A DNA stretch of 64,000 bases, from assembly GCF_004403945.1 (NCBI RefSeq), contig NZ_SOHM01000030.1, positions 184,304-248,303 on the forward strand, written 5' to 3'. This document shows, piece by piece, positions 34,332 through 45,941 of the stretch. A model generated the notes under the pieces. It worked only from the letters and a program-made list of their open reading frames with translations. It was not told the origin of the DNA and ran no database searches. Each line of letters begins with the position of its first letter. The stretch's first letter is position 1. Both the position numbers and the translations under genes were made by a program. Source of the stretch: Cryobacterium lactosi (GTDB lineage: Bacteria; Actinomycetota; Actinomycetes; Actinomycetales; Microbacteriaceae).

Positions 34332-34853
34332 CTAAGCGACGAGACGACTCACAGTTGCGGCTCCGGCGCGGGCGCCGTTCTTCGCTTCGGAACCGCGCTG
34401 GTCGGCGCTGCTCTGCACGGTGCTGTGGGGTTCGGCCCAGACCGAGATCGGAGCGGGGTTCCAGGGCAACGCGGTCGGCTCGGCGCCGGAGGACACGAGG
34501 ATCGCGCCGGTGGTCAGGCGAGGGTCGATGGCCGTGATGCCGTCAACGGGGGTGTCGGTGCGCGGCTCGGCGACATTCGCGGGTGCGGCCGGGGCGTCCG
34601 TGCGCAAACGGATGGTTTCGGTGGCGAGGATCTCGGTCAGCGTCTCGGCGATCTGGTGGGCCTTGAGCCCGTGGAAGATCACATCCGTGTCGCCGGCCTG
34701 GCGGGGGACCAGGGTCCAGGCGCCGTCAGCGCCGACGAGGTCGGCCAGCGCTGCGTGCAGATGGTCGTAGACCTGAGCGCGACTGAGTTCTGCCGGGGCC
34801 GGAGCAACCGGAACCTGAACGACGGGTGCGGTGCGACGTCGACGACCGAACAT
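34332..34853 (-). CDS. Hypothetical protein, Ala/Pro-rich
   Basis: This 173-residue soluble protein begins with a basic tip (MFGRRRRTAPVV) and a compact segment, residues 22-80 (LSRAQVYDHLHAALADLVGADGAWTLVPRQAGDTDVIFHGLKAHQIAETLTEIL), that looks folded, followed by a low-complexity Ala/Pro/Thr tail. No family is recognised. It lies upstream of the GH15 gene in the same direction. Codon use is ordinary for the window. Confidence 0.65.
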   Translation of the reverse strand: MFGRRRRTAPVVQVPVAPAPAELSRAQVYDHLHAALADLVGADGAWTLVPRQAGDTDVIFHGLKAHQIAETLTEILATETIRLRTDAPAAPANVAEPRTDTPVDGITAIDPRLTTGAILVSSGAEPTALPWNPAPISVWAEPHSTVQSSADQRGSEAKNGARAGAATVSRLVA

Positions 34854-34958
34854 CGTGAGCCCCTTCCTTCTAACAACGCGAGAAGTCCAGTTTCCTCGTC
34901 TGTGCCCCTAAAACACGGGGGACACGCCGCATAACGAGTACTGGCGGGAGCGGGCGCG

Positions 34959-35162
34959 CTATTTCTTCTTCGTGCCGGTCGTCAGCGCCTTCTCGTCGGC
35001 GTCCTTCACCACGTTGCCGACGGCGACGGCAACGCTCAGACCCCACCCGATCCAGGTGAGCAGGAGCCGCCAGTCGCGCGGTCCGTGCCTGGTCGCCTGC
35101 ACGATGTTCCACCCGCCGGCCACGACGCCGATCATGGCGCTGTTGAACAAGAACTTTCGCAT
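34959..35162 (-). CDS. Small membrane protein
   Basis: This 67-residue protein starts MRKFLFNSAMIGVVAGGWNIVQATRHGPRDWRLLLTWIGWGLSVAVAVGNVV and ends in a Lys-rich tail (KKK). It has two hydrophobic segments. The ATG is preceded by GGAGGAAC. It is conserved in appearance with small actinobacterial membrane proteins, but no function can be assigned. Confidence 0.7.
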   Translation of the reverse strand: MRKFLFNSAMIGVVAGGWNIVQATRHGPRDWRLLLTWIGWGLSVAVAVGNVVKDADEKALTTGTKKK

Positions 35163-35267
35163 ATGTTCCTCCTGGTTCTACGCTACCGGGGTGGTCGTCG
35201 ATCACGCGAACCGGTGGCCGAACGCCCACCGCATCGAACCGGTTGTGCCGCTGGGCGAAGGAGCAGA

Positions 35268-36437
35268 ATGCGAACGGCGATCATCGGCGCAGTGTTGCTC
35301 GGTGTGGGGATCATAGCCTCGATTTCCGGGGTGCTGCCCTGGCCGGCCACGCTGGAGCTGGTCGACCGGGTGCTGCCGATCCTGGTGTTCGTCGCCGCGA
35401 TCACCGTGGTGGCCGAACTGGCCGCCGCCGCCGGCCTCTTCACCTTCGTGGCGGAACGGCTGACGCTGTGGGCCCGCGGCCGTACCTGGCTGCTGTGGCT
35501 GCTGGTCGTGCTCCTGGCCGTCCTGAGCACGATCTTCCTGTCGCTGGACACCACGGCGGTGCTGCTGACCCCCGTCGTCGTCGTGATGGCCAGGCACGTG
35601 GGCCTCGGCCCGCTGCCGTTCGCGCTGACCACGGTGTGGCTGGCCAACACCGCGTCACTCATGTTGCCGGTGTCCAACCTCACGAATCTGCTCGCGCAGA
35701 GCCGGCTGAGCGCGATGCTCGGGCACCCGGTGAGTCCCCTCCAGTTCGCCGCGCTCACCGCGGCGCCGGCGCTCGCGGCGATTCTGGTTCCGGTCGCGGC
35801 GATCGCCCTGATCAGCCGGCGGTCGCTGCGGCAGCGTTATCGGAGGGCGCCGCCGACCCGGGTGGCCAACCCGGTTCTGTTCGGCACCAGCGCGGTGACG
35901 GTGCTGGCGCTCATCCCGGCGCTGGTGTCGGGCATCCCGGTCTGGATTCCGGCGGTGCAGGCGGCCCTGATCCTGACGGTGATTTTCTTCGTGCTCGACC
36001 GCACGGCGCTCTCGTTCTCTCTGGTGCCGTGGCCCCTGCTGCTGCTGGCGTCCGGGTTGTTCCTGGTGATGGCGGCGCTGCACGAGCTGGGTCTGGGCGA
36101 TCTTCTCGACGCCGCCGCCGGCTCGGGTGAGGATCTGCTGAGCCTGCTGCGCCTGGCCGGGGCGGGGATGACCGGCGCCAACGCGATCGACAACCTGCCC
36201 GCCTATCTCGCGTTGGAGCCGGTGGCCACCACCCCGGTGCGGATGGTGGCGCTGCTGATCGGCGTGAACGCCGGTCCGCTGATCACCCCGTGGGCGTCAC
36301 TGGCGACGCTGCTCTGGCACGAGCGGCTGAGCAGCCTGGGCGTGGACATCTCCTGGCGCCGCTACCTGCTGCTTGGCCTGCTGGTGGCGCCCCTCACGGT
36401 GCTCGCAGCCACCCTCACCCTCGCCCTCACCACCTAG
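35268..36437 (+). CDS. ArsB/NhaD-type (SLC13-like) permease
   Basis: This 389-residue membrane protein has about ten helices. The ion-transporter-superfamily pattern shows in FLSLDTTAVLLTPVVVVMARHVGLGPLPFALTTVWLANTASLMLPVSNLTNLL and ANAIDNLPAYLALEPV...GVNAGPLITPWASLATLLW, the paired hairpins that bind substrate in ArsB, NhaD and SLC13 carriers. No arsenic-resistance genes are nearby, so the substrate is unassigned. The ATG at 35268 follows GAAGGAG. Confidence 0.85.
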   Translation: MRTAIIGAVLLGVGIIASISGVLPWPATLELVDRVLPILVFVAAITVVAELAAAAGLFTFVAERLTLWARGRTWLLWLLVVLLAVLSTIFLSLDTTAVLLTPVVVVMARHVGLGPLPFALTTVWLANTASLMLPVSNLTNLLAQSRLSAMLGHPVSPLQFAALTAAPALAAILVPVAAIALISRRSLRQRYRRAPPTRVANPVLFGTSAVTVLALIPALVSGIPVWIPAVQAALILTVIFFVLDRTALSFSLVPWPLLLLASGLFLVMAALHELGLGDLLDAAAGSGEDLLSLLRLAGAGMTGANAIDNLPAYLALEPVATTPVRMVALLIGVNAGPLITPWASLATLLWHERLSSLGVDISWRRYLLLGLLVAPLTVLAATLTLALTT

Positions 36438-36448
36438 CCACGCCCCCT

Positions 36449-36509
36449 CGCGAACTGTGAGTTAAGCACCGAAAACCTGGAGTTTTCGGGGCTTAGCTCA
36501 CAGTTCGCG
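36449..36509. repeat. Interspersed palindromic element, family B, copy 1 (61 bp)
   Basis: Arms CGCGAACTGTGAGTTAAGC (36449-36467) and GCTTAGCTCACAGTTCGCG (36491-36509) pair with one wobble, and inner arms CCGAAAAC (36469-36476) and GTTTTCGG (36482-36489) continue the stem. It lies between the convergent permease and TIM-barrel genes. On the minus strand it begins CGC GAA CTG TGA and so encodes the last three residues (REL) and the stop of the TIM-barrel protein. Confidence 0.85.
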
Positions 36510-37292
36510 GGTGTGGATGCGGGCGAAGGCGAGGGTGTCGGCGAGCATGGCCAGGCGCTCGGGCTCGGTCTTGGCGGCGCGGGTGTTGACCTCGGCCACG
36601 ACGGCGCCGTCCCAGCGCGCCGCGGCCAGGAGCGCCAGCACCTCCGCCACAGGTTCGGAGCCCTGCCCGGGCAGCAGGTGCTCGTCGAAGACCCGGCCCT
36701 CGTCGAGCGAGCCCGACCCGTCGCAGAGATGCACGTGCCGCAGCCTCTCGCCCAGGGCCGTCGCCATGGCCAGGCTGTCATGGCCGCTCAGGGCGCAGTG
36801 CGAGAAATCGAGGGTCACCGAGCTGCAATCCATCAGGGTGGTGTCCCAGCCGGGGGAGTACGCCTTCACCCCGCGGCCGCCGATCTTCCACGGGAACATG
36901 TTCTCCACGGCGATCTGGAGCCCGGTGCTCGCGGCCAGCTCCCGCACGATGTCGAGGAAATCCTCCGCATAGCCGGCCTGCCAGCGAAACGGCGGATGCA
37001 CCACGACGGTCCCCGCGCCGACCCGAGCGGCCAGCTCGGCGGACTTCTCCAGCTTCACCCGGGGGTCCCGGCCCCAGACGAAGTGGGTGAGCAGCAGCAC
37101 CGGGGCGTGGATGGACAGGATGGGCAGGTCGTACCGCTCGGACAGGGCCACCAGCGCCGCCGCATCCTGGGTCGCCTCGTCGCGGGTGACCATGATCTCG
37201 ACGCCGTCGTACCCGGCCTGCCCTGCCAATCTGAAGGAGTCCTCCAGCGGCAGCGGGTAGGCGCAGGTGGAGCTCATGCCGATGCGAATCAC
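36498..37292 (-). CDS. TIM-barrel sugar phosphate isomerase/epimerase-like protein
   Basis: This 264-residue protein has the xylose-isomerase-like barrel with metal-ligand positions in IAVENMFPW (Glu), TLDFSHC (Asp, His), RHVHLCDG (His) and VAEVNTR (Glu). The start region VIRIGMSSTCAYPLPLEDSFRLAGQAGYDGVEIMV is the usual N-terminus. The GTG at 37292 has TATGCT six bases upstream, hence a probable leaderless transcript. Its last three residues and stop lie in palindromic element B1. It is divergent from otsAB; the substrate is unknown. Confidence 0.85.
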   Translation of the reverse strand: MIRIGMSSTCAYPLPLEDSFRLAGQAGYDGVEIMVTRDEATQDAAALVALSERYDLPILSIHAPVLLLTHFVWGRDPRVKLEKSAELAARVGAGTVVVHPPFRWQAGYAEDFLDIVRELAASTGLQIAVENMFPWKIGGRGVKAYSPGWDTTLMDCSSVTLDFSHCALSGHDSLAMATALGERLRHVHLCDGSGSLDEGRVFDEHLLPGQGSEPVAEVLALLAAARWDGAVVAEVNTRAAKTEPERLAMLADTLAFARIHTREL

Positions 37293-37367
37293 GGCGTCAG
37301 CATAGTCTTCGCTGGTAACCTCGAGGTACAGCCAGGTGCCCGCGGATACGGGTACCGGAATGGACGA

Positions 37368-39677
37368 ATCATCGAAACCGCAGCCGACACTACCGCCGCC
37401 GACACCACTCAGATCGAAACCAGCGCAGCACGCACCGACGCGAGCGACAGCACCGCTCCCGAGCCCGGTCCCGATTCCGTCGCGCCCGGTCATTTCGACC
37501 TTGTCGTGGTCTCCAACCGGCTTCCCGTCGACTACGAGCTCGCCGAGGACGGCACCGAAAGCTGGCGCACCTCGCCCGGTGGCCTGGTCACCGCGCTCGA
37601 ACCGATGATGCGCGCCTCCGACGGCGCCTGGGTGGGCTGGCCCGGCGTGGCCGACCGCGATTTCGACCCGTTCGAAAACGACGGCATCTCCATCGTTCCC
37701 GTGCGCCTGAGCACCGAAGACCTCGAGCTCTACTACGAGGGCTTCTCCAACGACACCCTCTGGCCGCTCTACCACGATGTGATCGCCTCGCCGAGCTACC
37801 ACCGCGAATGGTGGGAGGCGTACGTGCAGGTCAACCGCCGCTTCGCCAAGGCGGCAGCGGCATCCGCGGCACCGGGCGCCACGGTCTGGGTGCACGACTA
37901 CCAGCTGCAACTGGTGCCCCGGATGCTCCGCGACGCCCGGCCCGACCTGGTGATCGGCTTCTTCAACCACATCCCGTTCCCGCCGTACGGCATCTTCGCG
38001 CAGCTGCCCTGGCGCAAGCAGATCCTCGACGGTCTGCTCGGCGCCGACCTGATCGGGTTCCAGCGGCTCGCCGACGCCGGTAACTTCTCCCGCGCCGTGC
38101 GTCGCCTGTTCGGCTACGCCACTCGCGGCGTCGCCGTGGATGTGCCCAGCCAGAACGGCCAGCACCGCCGCGTCATCGCCAAGCACTTCCCGATCTCGAT
38201 CGACGCCGAAGCCTACGAGGAAATGGCCAGGCGGCCGGAGATCCAGGAACGTGCCCGGCAGATCCGCGAGGACCTCGGCAACCCCAAGACGATCATGCTC
38301 GGTGTGGACCGGTTGGACTACACCAAGGGCATCGGTCACCGCATCAAGGCCTTCGGCGAGCTCCTCGAAGACGGCGCGCTCAGCGTCGAGGACGTCACCC
38401 TGGTGCAGGTCGCCAGCCCGTCCCGGGAACGCGTCGCCACCTACATGCAGCTGCGCGACGAGATCGAACTCGCCGTCGGCCGGGTCAACGGCGACTACTC
38501 CACCATCAGCCACACGGCCATCAGCTACCACCACCACGGGTACCCGCGCGAGGAGATGGTGGCGCTGTACCTCGCCGCCGACGTGATGCTCGTCACGGCG
38601 CTCCGCGACGGCATGAACCTCGTCGCCAAGGAGTACGTGGCCGTGCGCTACGACGGCGACGGTGTTCTGGTGCTCAGCGAATTCGCCGGCGCCGCCGACG
38701 AACTCAAGCAGGCCGTGCTGATCAACCCGCACGACATCGACGGCATGAAGGCGTCGATCATGAAGGCCATCACCATGCCCAAGCGCGAACGCACCCGGCG
38801 GATGCGGGCGCTGCGACGCAAGGTCTTCGACAACGACGTGGCCACCTGGTCCGCCTCGTTCCTGCAGACCCTCACCGGCGGGGCCGCCGTGCCCAGCGGG
38901 GTGCCGGAGAACCTGGTCAGCGCCCTCCGCGACCTGGCCCAGGCCGAGACCATCCTGGTGGCGCTGGACTTCGACGGCACCCTCGCGCCGCACGTCGACG
39001 AGCCTGAGGACGCCCGTGCCGTGGACGGCACCCACGATGTGGTGCAGCGGCTGCTCGACCAGCGCGGTGTACGTGTCGCGTTCGTCTCCGGCCGCGCCCT
39101 GGTGAGCCTCAAGCACGTGGCCGAACCCCAGAGCGAAGTGCTACTCACCGGGTCGCACGGCATCGAGGTGCAGTTGGACGCCAACGGCATCGAGCTGGGC
39201 CTGGTGCCCGAGGAAGTCGAGAAGCTGGACACCCTCACCCGGGTGCTCGAGCGCATTTCCGGGCCGGTGTTCGGCACCTGGATCGAGCAGAAGCCGGCCG
39301 GCCTGGCCCTGCACACCCGCCTGGCCACCGCCCAGGACGGCCTGGCCGTGCAGCGTGAGGCCCGCGACCAGCTGGCCGAGCTGCTGCCGGCACTCACCGT
39401 GCGCGAGGGCAAGAACGTGCTCGAATTCTCGGTGCGCTCCAGCACCAAGGGTGACGCCCTCGAACGCCTACGCGTGCACACCGGCGCCGACAGGGTGCTC
39501 TACGCCGGCGACGACGTCACCGACGAAGACGCCTTCACCGTTCTGGGCGACGGCGACCTCGGCCTCAAGATCGGCCCGGGCGCCACCCAGGCGGGCTACC
39601 GGGTGCGCGGCCCGAAGGAAGTCACCCAGGTGCTGGCGCTCCTGGCCGACTTCCGGGCGGCAGCTCAGCAGGAGTGA
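37368..39677 (+). CDS. otsA: Fused trehalose-6-phosphate synthase/phosphatase
   Basis: The reading frame holds an OtsA glycosyltransferase ([72 protein letters not shown]) followed by an OtsB HAD-type phosphatase ([44 protein letters not shown]). It makes trehalose from UDP-glucose and glucose-6-phosphate in one chain. No ATG, GTG or TTG occurs in this frame between the divergent gene and the core. The coordinate given starts at tandem ATC codons. An ATG at 37360 would give MDESS but is one base out of frame, so a frameshift or a rare start is likely. Confidence 0.85.
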   Translation: MIETAADTTAADTTQIETSAARTDASDSTAPEPGPDSVAPGHFDLVVVSNRLPVDYELAEDGTESWRTSPGGLVTALEPMMRASDGAWVGWPGVADRDFDPFENDGISIVPVRLSTEDLELYYEGFSNDTLWPLYHDVIASPSYHREWWEAYVQVNRRFAKAAAASAAPGATVWVHDYQLQLVPRMLRDARPDLVIGFFNHIPFPPYGIFAQLPWRKQILDGLLGADLIGFQRLADAGNFSRAVRRLFGYATRGVAVDVPSQNGQHRRVIAKHFPISIDAEAYEEMARRPEIQERARQIREDLGNPKTIMLGVDRLDYTKGIGHRIKAFGELLEDGALSVEDVTLVQVASPSRERVATYMQLRDEIELAVGRVNGDYSTISHTAISYHHHGYPREEMVALYLAADVMLVTALRDGMNLVAKEYVAVRYDGDGVLVLSEFAGAADELKQAVLINPHDIDGMKASIMKAITMPKRERTRRMRALRRKVFDNDVATWSASFLQTLTGGAAVPSGVPENLVSALRDLAQAETILVALDFDGTLAPHVDEPEDARAVDGTHDVVQRLLDQRGVRVAFVSGRALVSLKHVAEPQSEVLLTGSHGIEVQLDANGIELGLVPEEVEKLDTLTRVLERISGPVFGTWIEQKPAGLALHTRLATAQDGLAVQREARDQLAELLPALTVREGKNVLEFSVRSSTKGDALERLRVHTGADRVLYAGDDVTDEDAFTVLGDGDLGLKIGPGATQAGYRVRGPKEVTQVLALLADFRAAAQQE

Positions 39678-39746
39678 CCGCGCCGTCGCGGGTGTGCCAA
39701 CAGGTCCATGACCTGCATGCCGCCCGCGACGTTCTAGACTCGGAAC

Positions 39747-41441
<1,695 letters not shown>

Positions 41442-41479
41442 TCGACACCATCCGTCACCGACTTAGGGATTTGCCTCTC

Positions 41480-43297
41480 ATGACCACGGAACCTTTGCCC
41501 GTGCCATCCGCTCCGACCCCTGGTGCGCCGACCGCTCCGGCCGACGCTGCTCCCGAGATCCTCACAGGCTCCGGGGCGATTCTGCGTACCCTCAAGATGC
41601 TCGGTGTCACCGACGTCTTCGGGCTGCCCGGCGGCGCCGTCATCCCGCTCTACGACGAGCTGATGAACCAGGACGACATCCGCCACATCCTGGTACGCCA
41701 CGAACAGGGTGCCGGCCACGCCGCGGAGGGCTACGCGTCCTCCAGCAACCGGGTCGGGGTGGCCATCGCCACCTCCGGTCCCGGCGCGACCAACCTGGTC
41801 ACCGCCATCGCCGACGCCTACATGGACTCGGTGCCGCTCCTCGCGATCACCGGTCAGGTTTTCTCCACGCTGATGGGCACGGATGCCTTCCAGGAGGCCG
41901 ACATCGTCGGCATCACCATGCCGATCACCAAGCACTCCTTCCTGGTGAAGCGGCCTGAAGACATCCCCGCGGCCCTCGCCTCGGCGTTCCTGATCTGCAA
42001 CACCGGCCGGCCCGGCCCGGTGCTGGTGGACATCACCAAGGACGCGCAGCAGATGAGCGCGCCGTTCATCTGGCCGCCCAAGCTCGACCTGCCCGGCTAC
42101 CGGCCGATCACCAAGGCGCACGGCAAGCAGGTGCAAGCCGCGGCAGCCCTGCTGGCCGAAGCCTCGAAGCCCGTCTTCTACGTCGGCGGCGGTGTCATCC
42201 GCGCTCAGGCCTCACCGGAACTGCTGGAGCTGGCCGAACTGACCGGCACCCCCATCGTCACCACGCTGATGGCGCGCGGCGCGTTCCCCGACTCGCACGA
42301 GCAGCACCTGGGCATGCCCGGTATGCACGGCACCGTCGCGGCCGTGCTCGCCCTGCAGGAGGCCGACCTGATCATCGCCCTCGGCGCCCGCTTCGACGAC
42401 CGGGTCACCGGCAAGGCGAGCGAATTCGCGCCGAACGCCACCATCGTGCACGTGGACGTGGATCCCGCCGAGATCGGCAAGATCCGCGCCGCCGACGTGC
42501 CGATCGTGGGCGATGCGAAGGACGTCATCGCCGACCTCACGGTCGCGTACCGCGAGGCGATCACCACCACCACCCCCGATATCTCCGAATGGTGGACGTA
42601 CCTCAGGGGCCTGCGCGAGAAGTTCCCGTTGGGCTACTCCGAGCCGGCCGACGGCCTGCTCGCCCCGCAGTACGTGATCAAGCGCATCGGTGAGCTCACC
42701 GGACCGGAGGGCGTCTACGCCGCCGGCGTCGGCCAGCACCAGATGTGGGCCGCGCAGTTCATCAAGTACGAACGGCCCAACTCCTGGCTCAACTCCGGTG
42801 GCGCCGGAACCATGGGCTACTCGGTTCCCGCGGCCATGGGCGCGAAGGTCGCCGAACCCGACCGTGTGGTCTGGTCCATCGACGGTGACGGCTGCTTCCA
42901 GATGACCAACCAGGAGCTGGCCACCTGCACGATCAACAACATCCCGATCAAGGTGGCGATCATCAACAACTCGTCCCTCGGCATGGTGCGCCAGTGGCAG
43001 TCGCTGTTCTACGACGGCCGGCACTCGTTCACCGACCTCAACACCGGGCACGGCACCGCGATGGTGCCGGACTTCGTGAAGATGGCCGACGCCTACGGTG
43101 CCCTGGGCATCCGGGTCACCAGCGCCGACCAGGTCGACGACGCCATCAAGCTCGCCCTGGCCACCAACGACCGACCCGTGGTGATCGACTTCATCGTCAG
43201 CCGTGACGCCATGGTGTGGCCGATGGTGCCGCAGGGCGTCAGCAACAGTTTTGTGCAGTACGCCAAGGACCACGCCCCCACCTGGGAAGAGGAGTAA
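41480..43297 (+). CDS. ilvB: Acetolactate synthase large subunit
   Basis: This 605-residue ThDP enzyme makes acetolactate and acetohydroxybutyrate, the first shared step of branched-chain amino acid synthesis. It has the N-terminal ThDP-binding Glu region ([15 protein letters not shown]), the FAD-binding middle domain and the C-terminal [29 protein letters not shown], a GDG...NN thiamine motif. The start is the ATG at 41480. A TTG three codons earlier is in frame but lacks support. The gene leads ilvBNC. Confidence 0.96.
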   Translation: MTTEPLPVPSAPTPGAPTAPADAAPEILTGSGAILRTLKMLGVTDVFGLPGGAVIPLYDELMNQDDIRHILVRHEQGAGHAAEGYASSSNRVGVAIATSGPGATNLVTAIADAYMDSVPLLAITGQVFSTLMGTDAFQEADIVGITMPITKHSFLVKRPEDIPAALASAFLICNTGRPGPVLVDITKDAQQMSAPFIWPPKLDLPGYRPITKAHGKQVQAAAALLAEASKPVFYVGGGVIRAQASPELLELAELTGTPIVTTLMARGAFPDSHEQHLGMPGMHGTVAAVLALQEADLIIALGARFDDRVTGKASEFAPNATIVHVDVDPAEIGKIRAADVPIVGDAKDVIADLTVAYREAITTTTPDISEWWTYLRGLREKFPLGYSEPADGLLAPQYVIKRIGELTGPEGVYAAGVGQHQMWAAQFIKYERPNSWLNSGGAGTMGYSVPAAMGAKVAEPDRVVWSIDGDGCFQMTNQELATCTINNIPIKVAIINNSSLGMVRQWQSLFYDGRHSFTDLNTGHGTAMVPDFVKMADAYGALGIRVTSADQVDDAIKLALATNDRPVVIDFIVSRDAMVWPMVPQGVSNSFVQYAKDHAPTWEEE

Positions 43298-43299
43298 CC

Positions 43300-43809
43300 A
43301 TGAGCACCCACGTTCTCAGCCTCCTCGTCGAGGACAAGCCCGGCCTGTTGACCCGCGTCGCCGGCCTGTTCGCCCGACGTGGCTTCAACATCGAGAGCCT
43401 CGCCGTCGGCCACAGCGAGATCCCTGGCCTGTCCAGGATCACGATCCTCGTCGACGTCGAAGACGCCCCCCTCGAGCAGGTGACCAAGCAGCTCAACAAG
43501 CTGATCAACGTCATCAAGATCGTCGAGCTCGACCCGAGCCAGTCGGTCCAGCGCGAACACCTGCTCGTCAAGGTGCGGGCGGACAACACCACCCGCTCCC
43601 AGGTGCTCGAGGCCGTCACCCTGTTCCGTGCCCGGGTCGTCGATGTCGCAACGGATGCCGTCGTCATCGAGGTCACCGGAGACTCCGGCAAGGTCGCGGC
43701 CTTCCTCCGGGTGCTCGAACCGTACGGAATCAAGGAAATCGCCCAATCGGGCCTGCTCGCCATCGGTCGGGGATCCAAGTCGATCACCGAACGCGTTTTC
43801 AAGAACTAA
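43300..43809 (+). CDS. ilvN: Acetolactate synthase small (regulatory) subunit
   Basis: This 169-residue regulatory subunit has an N-terminal ACT domain (HVLSLLVEDKPGLLTRVAGLFARRGFNIESLAVGHSE) that binds valine for feedback inhibition, and a C-terminal ACT-like half (IEVTGDSGKVAAFLRVLEPYGIKEIAQSGLLAIGRG). It starts 2 bp after the ilvB stop with GGAGTAACC as its ribosome-binding site, so the subunits are coexpressed. Confidence 0.96.
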   Translation: MSTHVLSLLVEDKPGLLTRVAGLFARRGFNIESLAVGHSEIPGLSRITILVDVEDAPLEQVTKQLNKLINVIKIVELDPSQSVQREHLLVKVRADNTTRSQVLEAVTLFRARVVDVATDAVVIEVTGDSGKVAAFLRVLEPYGIKEIAQSGLLAIGRGSKSITERVFKN

Positions 43810-43813
43810 CTAG

Positions 43814-44872
<1,059 letters not shown>

Positions 44873-44883
44873 CCAGCAGCTGA

Positions 44884-44919
44884 GTTTCACCAGTTTCACC
44901 AGTCTCACCAGTTTCACCG
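44884..44919 (+). repeat. Four tandem 9-bp repeats after ilvC
   Basis: GTTTCACCA is present at 44884-44892 and 44893-44901, GTCTCACCA at 44902-44910 and GTTTCACCG at 44911-44919. The array begins 11 bp after the ilvC stop codon and runs into the terminator stem. Confidence 0.8.
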
Positions 44920-44950
44920 AAGGGGCCAGTCATCCGACTGGCCCCTTCGG
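44917..44950. terminator. Terminator hairpin of ilvBNC
   Basis: CCGAAGGGGCCAGT (44917-44930) and ACTGGCCCCTTCGG (44937-44950) make a perfect 14-bp stem with a 6-base loop. No U-tract follows, as is common in actinobacteria. Confidence 0.75.
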
Positions 44951-45012
44951 CGTGCGCGCGACGGGCGGATGCACCGAATTGCCACTTACGGGCAGTGCAG
45001 CGGGCGCAAACT

Positions 45013-45106
45013 GGCCTCAACTGTCCTCTCGCCGCCGGGGTAACCGACGAAAGGGCAGTTGAGGGCAGTGCCGGCGCCCTCAAGTGGCCTCAACTGCCCT
45101 CTCGCC
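45013..45106. repeat. Palindromic/direct repeat cluster, family D
   Basis: AGGGCAGTTGAGG (45052-45064) and CCTCAACTGCCCT (45088-45100) form a perfect inverted repeat. GGCCTCAACTG(T/C)CCTCTCGCC occurs directly at 45013-45033 and 45086-45106 with one difference. The cluster fills most of the gene-free gap between ilvC and the DUF998 gene, where I see nothing else. Confidence 0.7.
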
Positions 45107-45206
45107 AAGGTGCTCGGTTGTTCCTGGCGGGGCCCTGCCGAGTGCCGCTACCCAGGGCCAGCCAGCCGACGCGTCCGTCCCGGTTTGCGCCCGATAGGCT
45201 TCCGGC

Positions 45207-45941
45207 GTGAGCATGCGAAATTCCTCGACCGAGAAGATTGCCGGCGCACCCGCTGCGAGTGACGACGGTGCCACTCGGTCCACCCGACTGCTGGCCACTG
45301 TCGCCCTGGTGGGGGCGGTGCTCTACGTGCTGGTCGACGTGGTGCTGCAGTTGCTGCCGCCGCACTACAGCGTGATCTCCGAAGCCGAGAGCAACCTCGC
45401 TGTGGGGCCGTACGGCTGGATCATGAACCTGAACTTTCTGGCCAGGGGAGTGGTCACGGTGTGTGCTGTCGCCGCGCTCGCGAGCTTCTCACCCCGCAGC
45501 AGGCTTCGGCAGGTCGGCTTCGGCCTGATGCTGTTCGCCGGGGTGTGTTCCGCCGCGCTGGCCTTCTTGCCCACCGACATCCCGCCCGCCGATGCGCCAG
45601 GGCTCGCCCCGACGACGGCGCTCGGCACCGCGCACCTGGTCGTCGCTGCGGCCGGATTCATCGCTGCGCTGATCGCGTTCGGTCTGCTGACCCTGTGGCT
45701 GCGGGGTACCGCGCTCCGCAGGGTGTTCCCGGCCGCCGCCGCGCTCACGGGAGTGGCAGCGGCCGGGCTCGTGTCGCTCGGCGTGGCCGCGGTGCTCGCA
45801 CCTGGGGTGATCGGGTTGGCCGAGCGGGTCTGCCTGGCCGGGGTGCTGGGCTGGGTCATCGTGGTCAGTGTGGCCATTCGGCAACACACCGCGCCCGCAG
45901 CGGCACCGGCACCGGCAACCAAGGTCACACCGCGGGCTTGA
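45207..45941 (+). CDS. DUF998 family membrane protein
   Basis: This 244-residue protein has about six membrane helices. The stretch SVISEAESNLAVGPYGWIMNLNFLARGVVTVC is the DUF998 signature region. Function is unknown. The GTG at 45207 has TAGGCT six bases upstream, the pattern of a leaderless mRNA. The 3' end overlaps the convergent methyltransferase gene by 17 bp. Confidence 0.85.
   Translation: MSMRNSSTEKIAGAPAASDDGATRSTRLLATVALVGAVLYVLVDVVLQLLPPHYSVISEAESNLAVGPYGWIMNLNFLARGVVTVCAVAALASFSPRSRLRQVGFGLMLFAGVCSAALAFLPTDIPPADAPGLAPTTALGTAHLVVAAAGFIAALIAFGLLTLWLRGTALRRVFPAAAALTGVAAAGLVSLGVAAVLAPGVIGLAERVCLAGVLGWVIVVSVAIRQHTAPAAAPAPATKVTPRA

Noticed and set aside
36498..36509. REL C-terminus as a protein-sorting or degradation tag
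   Set aside because: It appears in two unrelated proteins only because the same DNA repeat overlaps both stops. No known bacterial tag matches, so a DNA-level cause is simpler.
36513..37367. Upstream extension of the otsAB frame
   Set aside because: It is antisense to the TIM-barrel gene and lacks similarity to OtsA; only the part from about 37368 belongs to the gene.
37293..39116. Upstream extension of the TIM-barrel frame on the minus strand
   Set aside because: It is antisense to otsAB. The conserved barrel starts only at about 37292, where a good -10 and GTG occur.
41442..41479. T-box or leader-peptide attenuator before ilvB
   Set aside because: The gap is only 38 bases, with no specifier loop, terminator pair or run of Val/Leu/Ile codons.
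44884..44919. CRISPR or iteron origin in the 9-bp array
   Set aside because: Units are too short and contiguous, with no spacers, replication gene or AT-rich region next to them.
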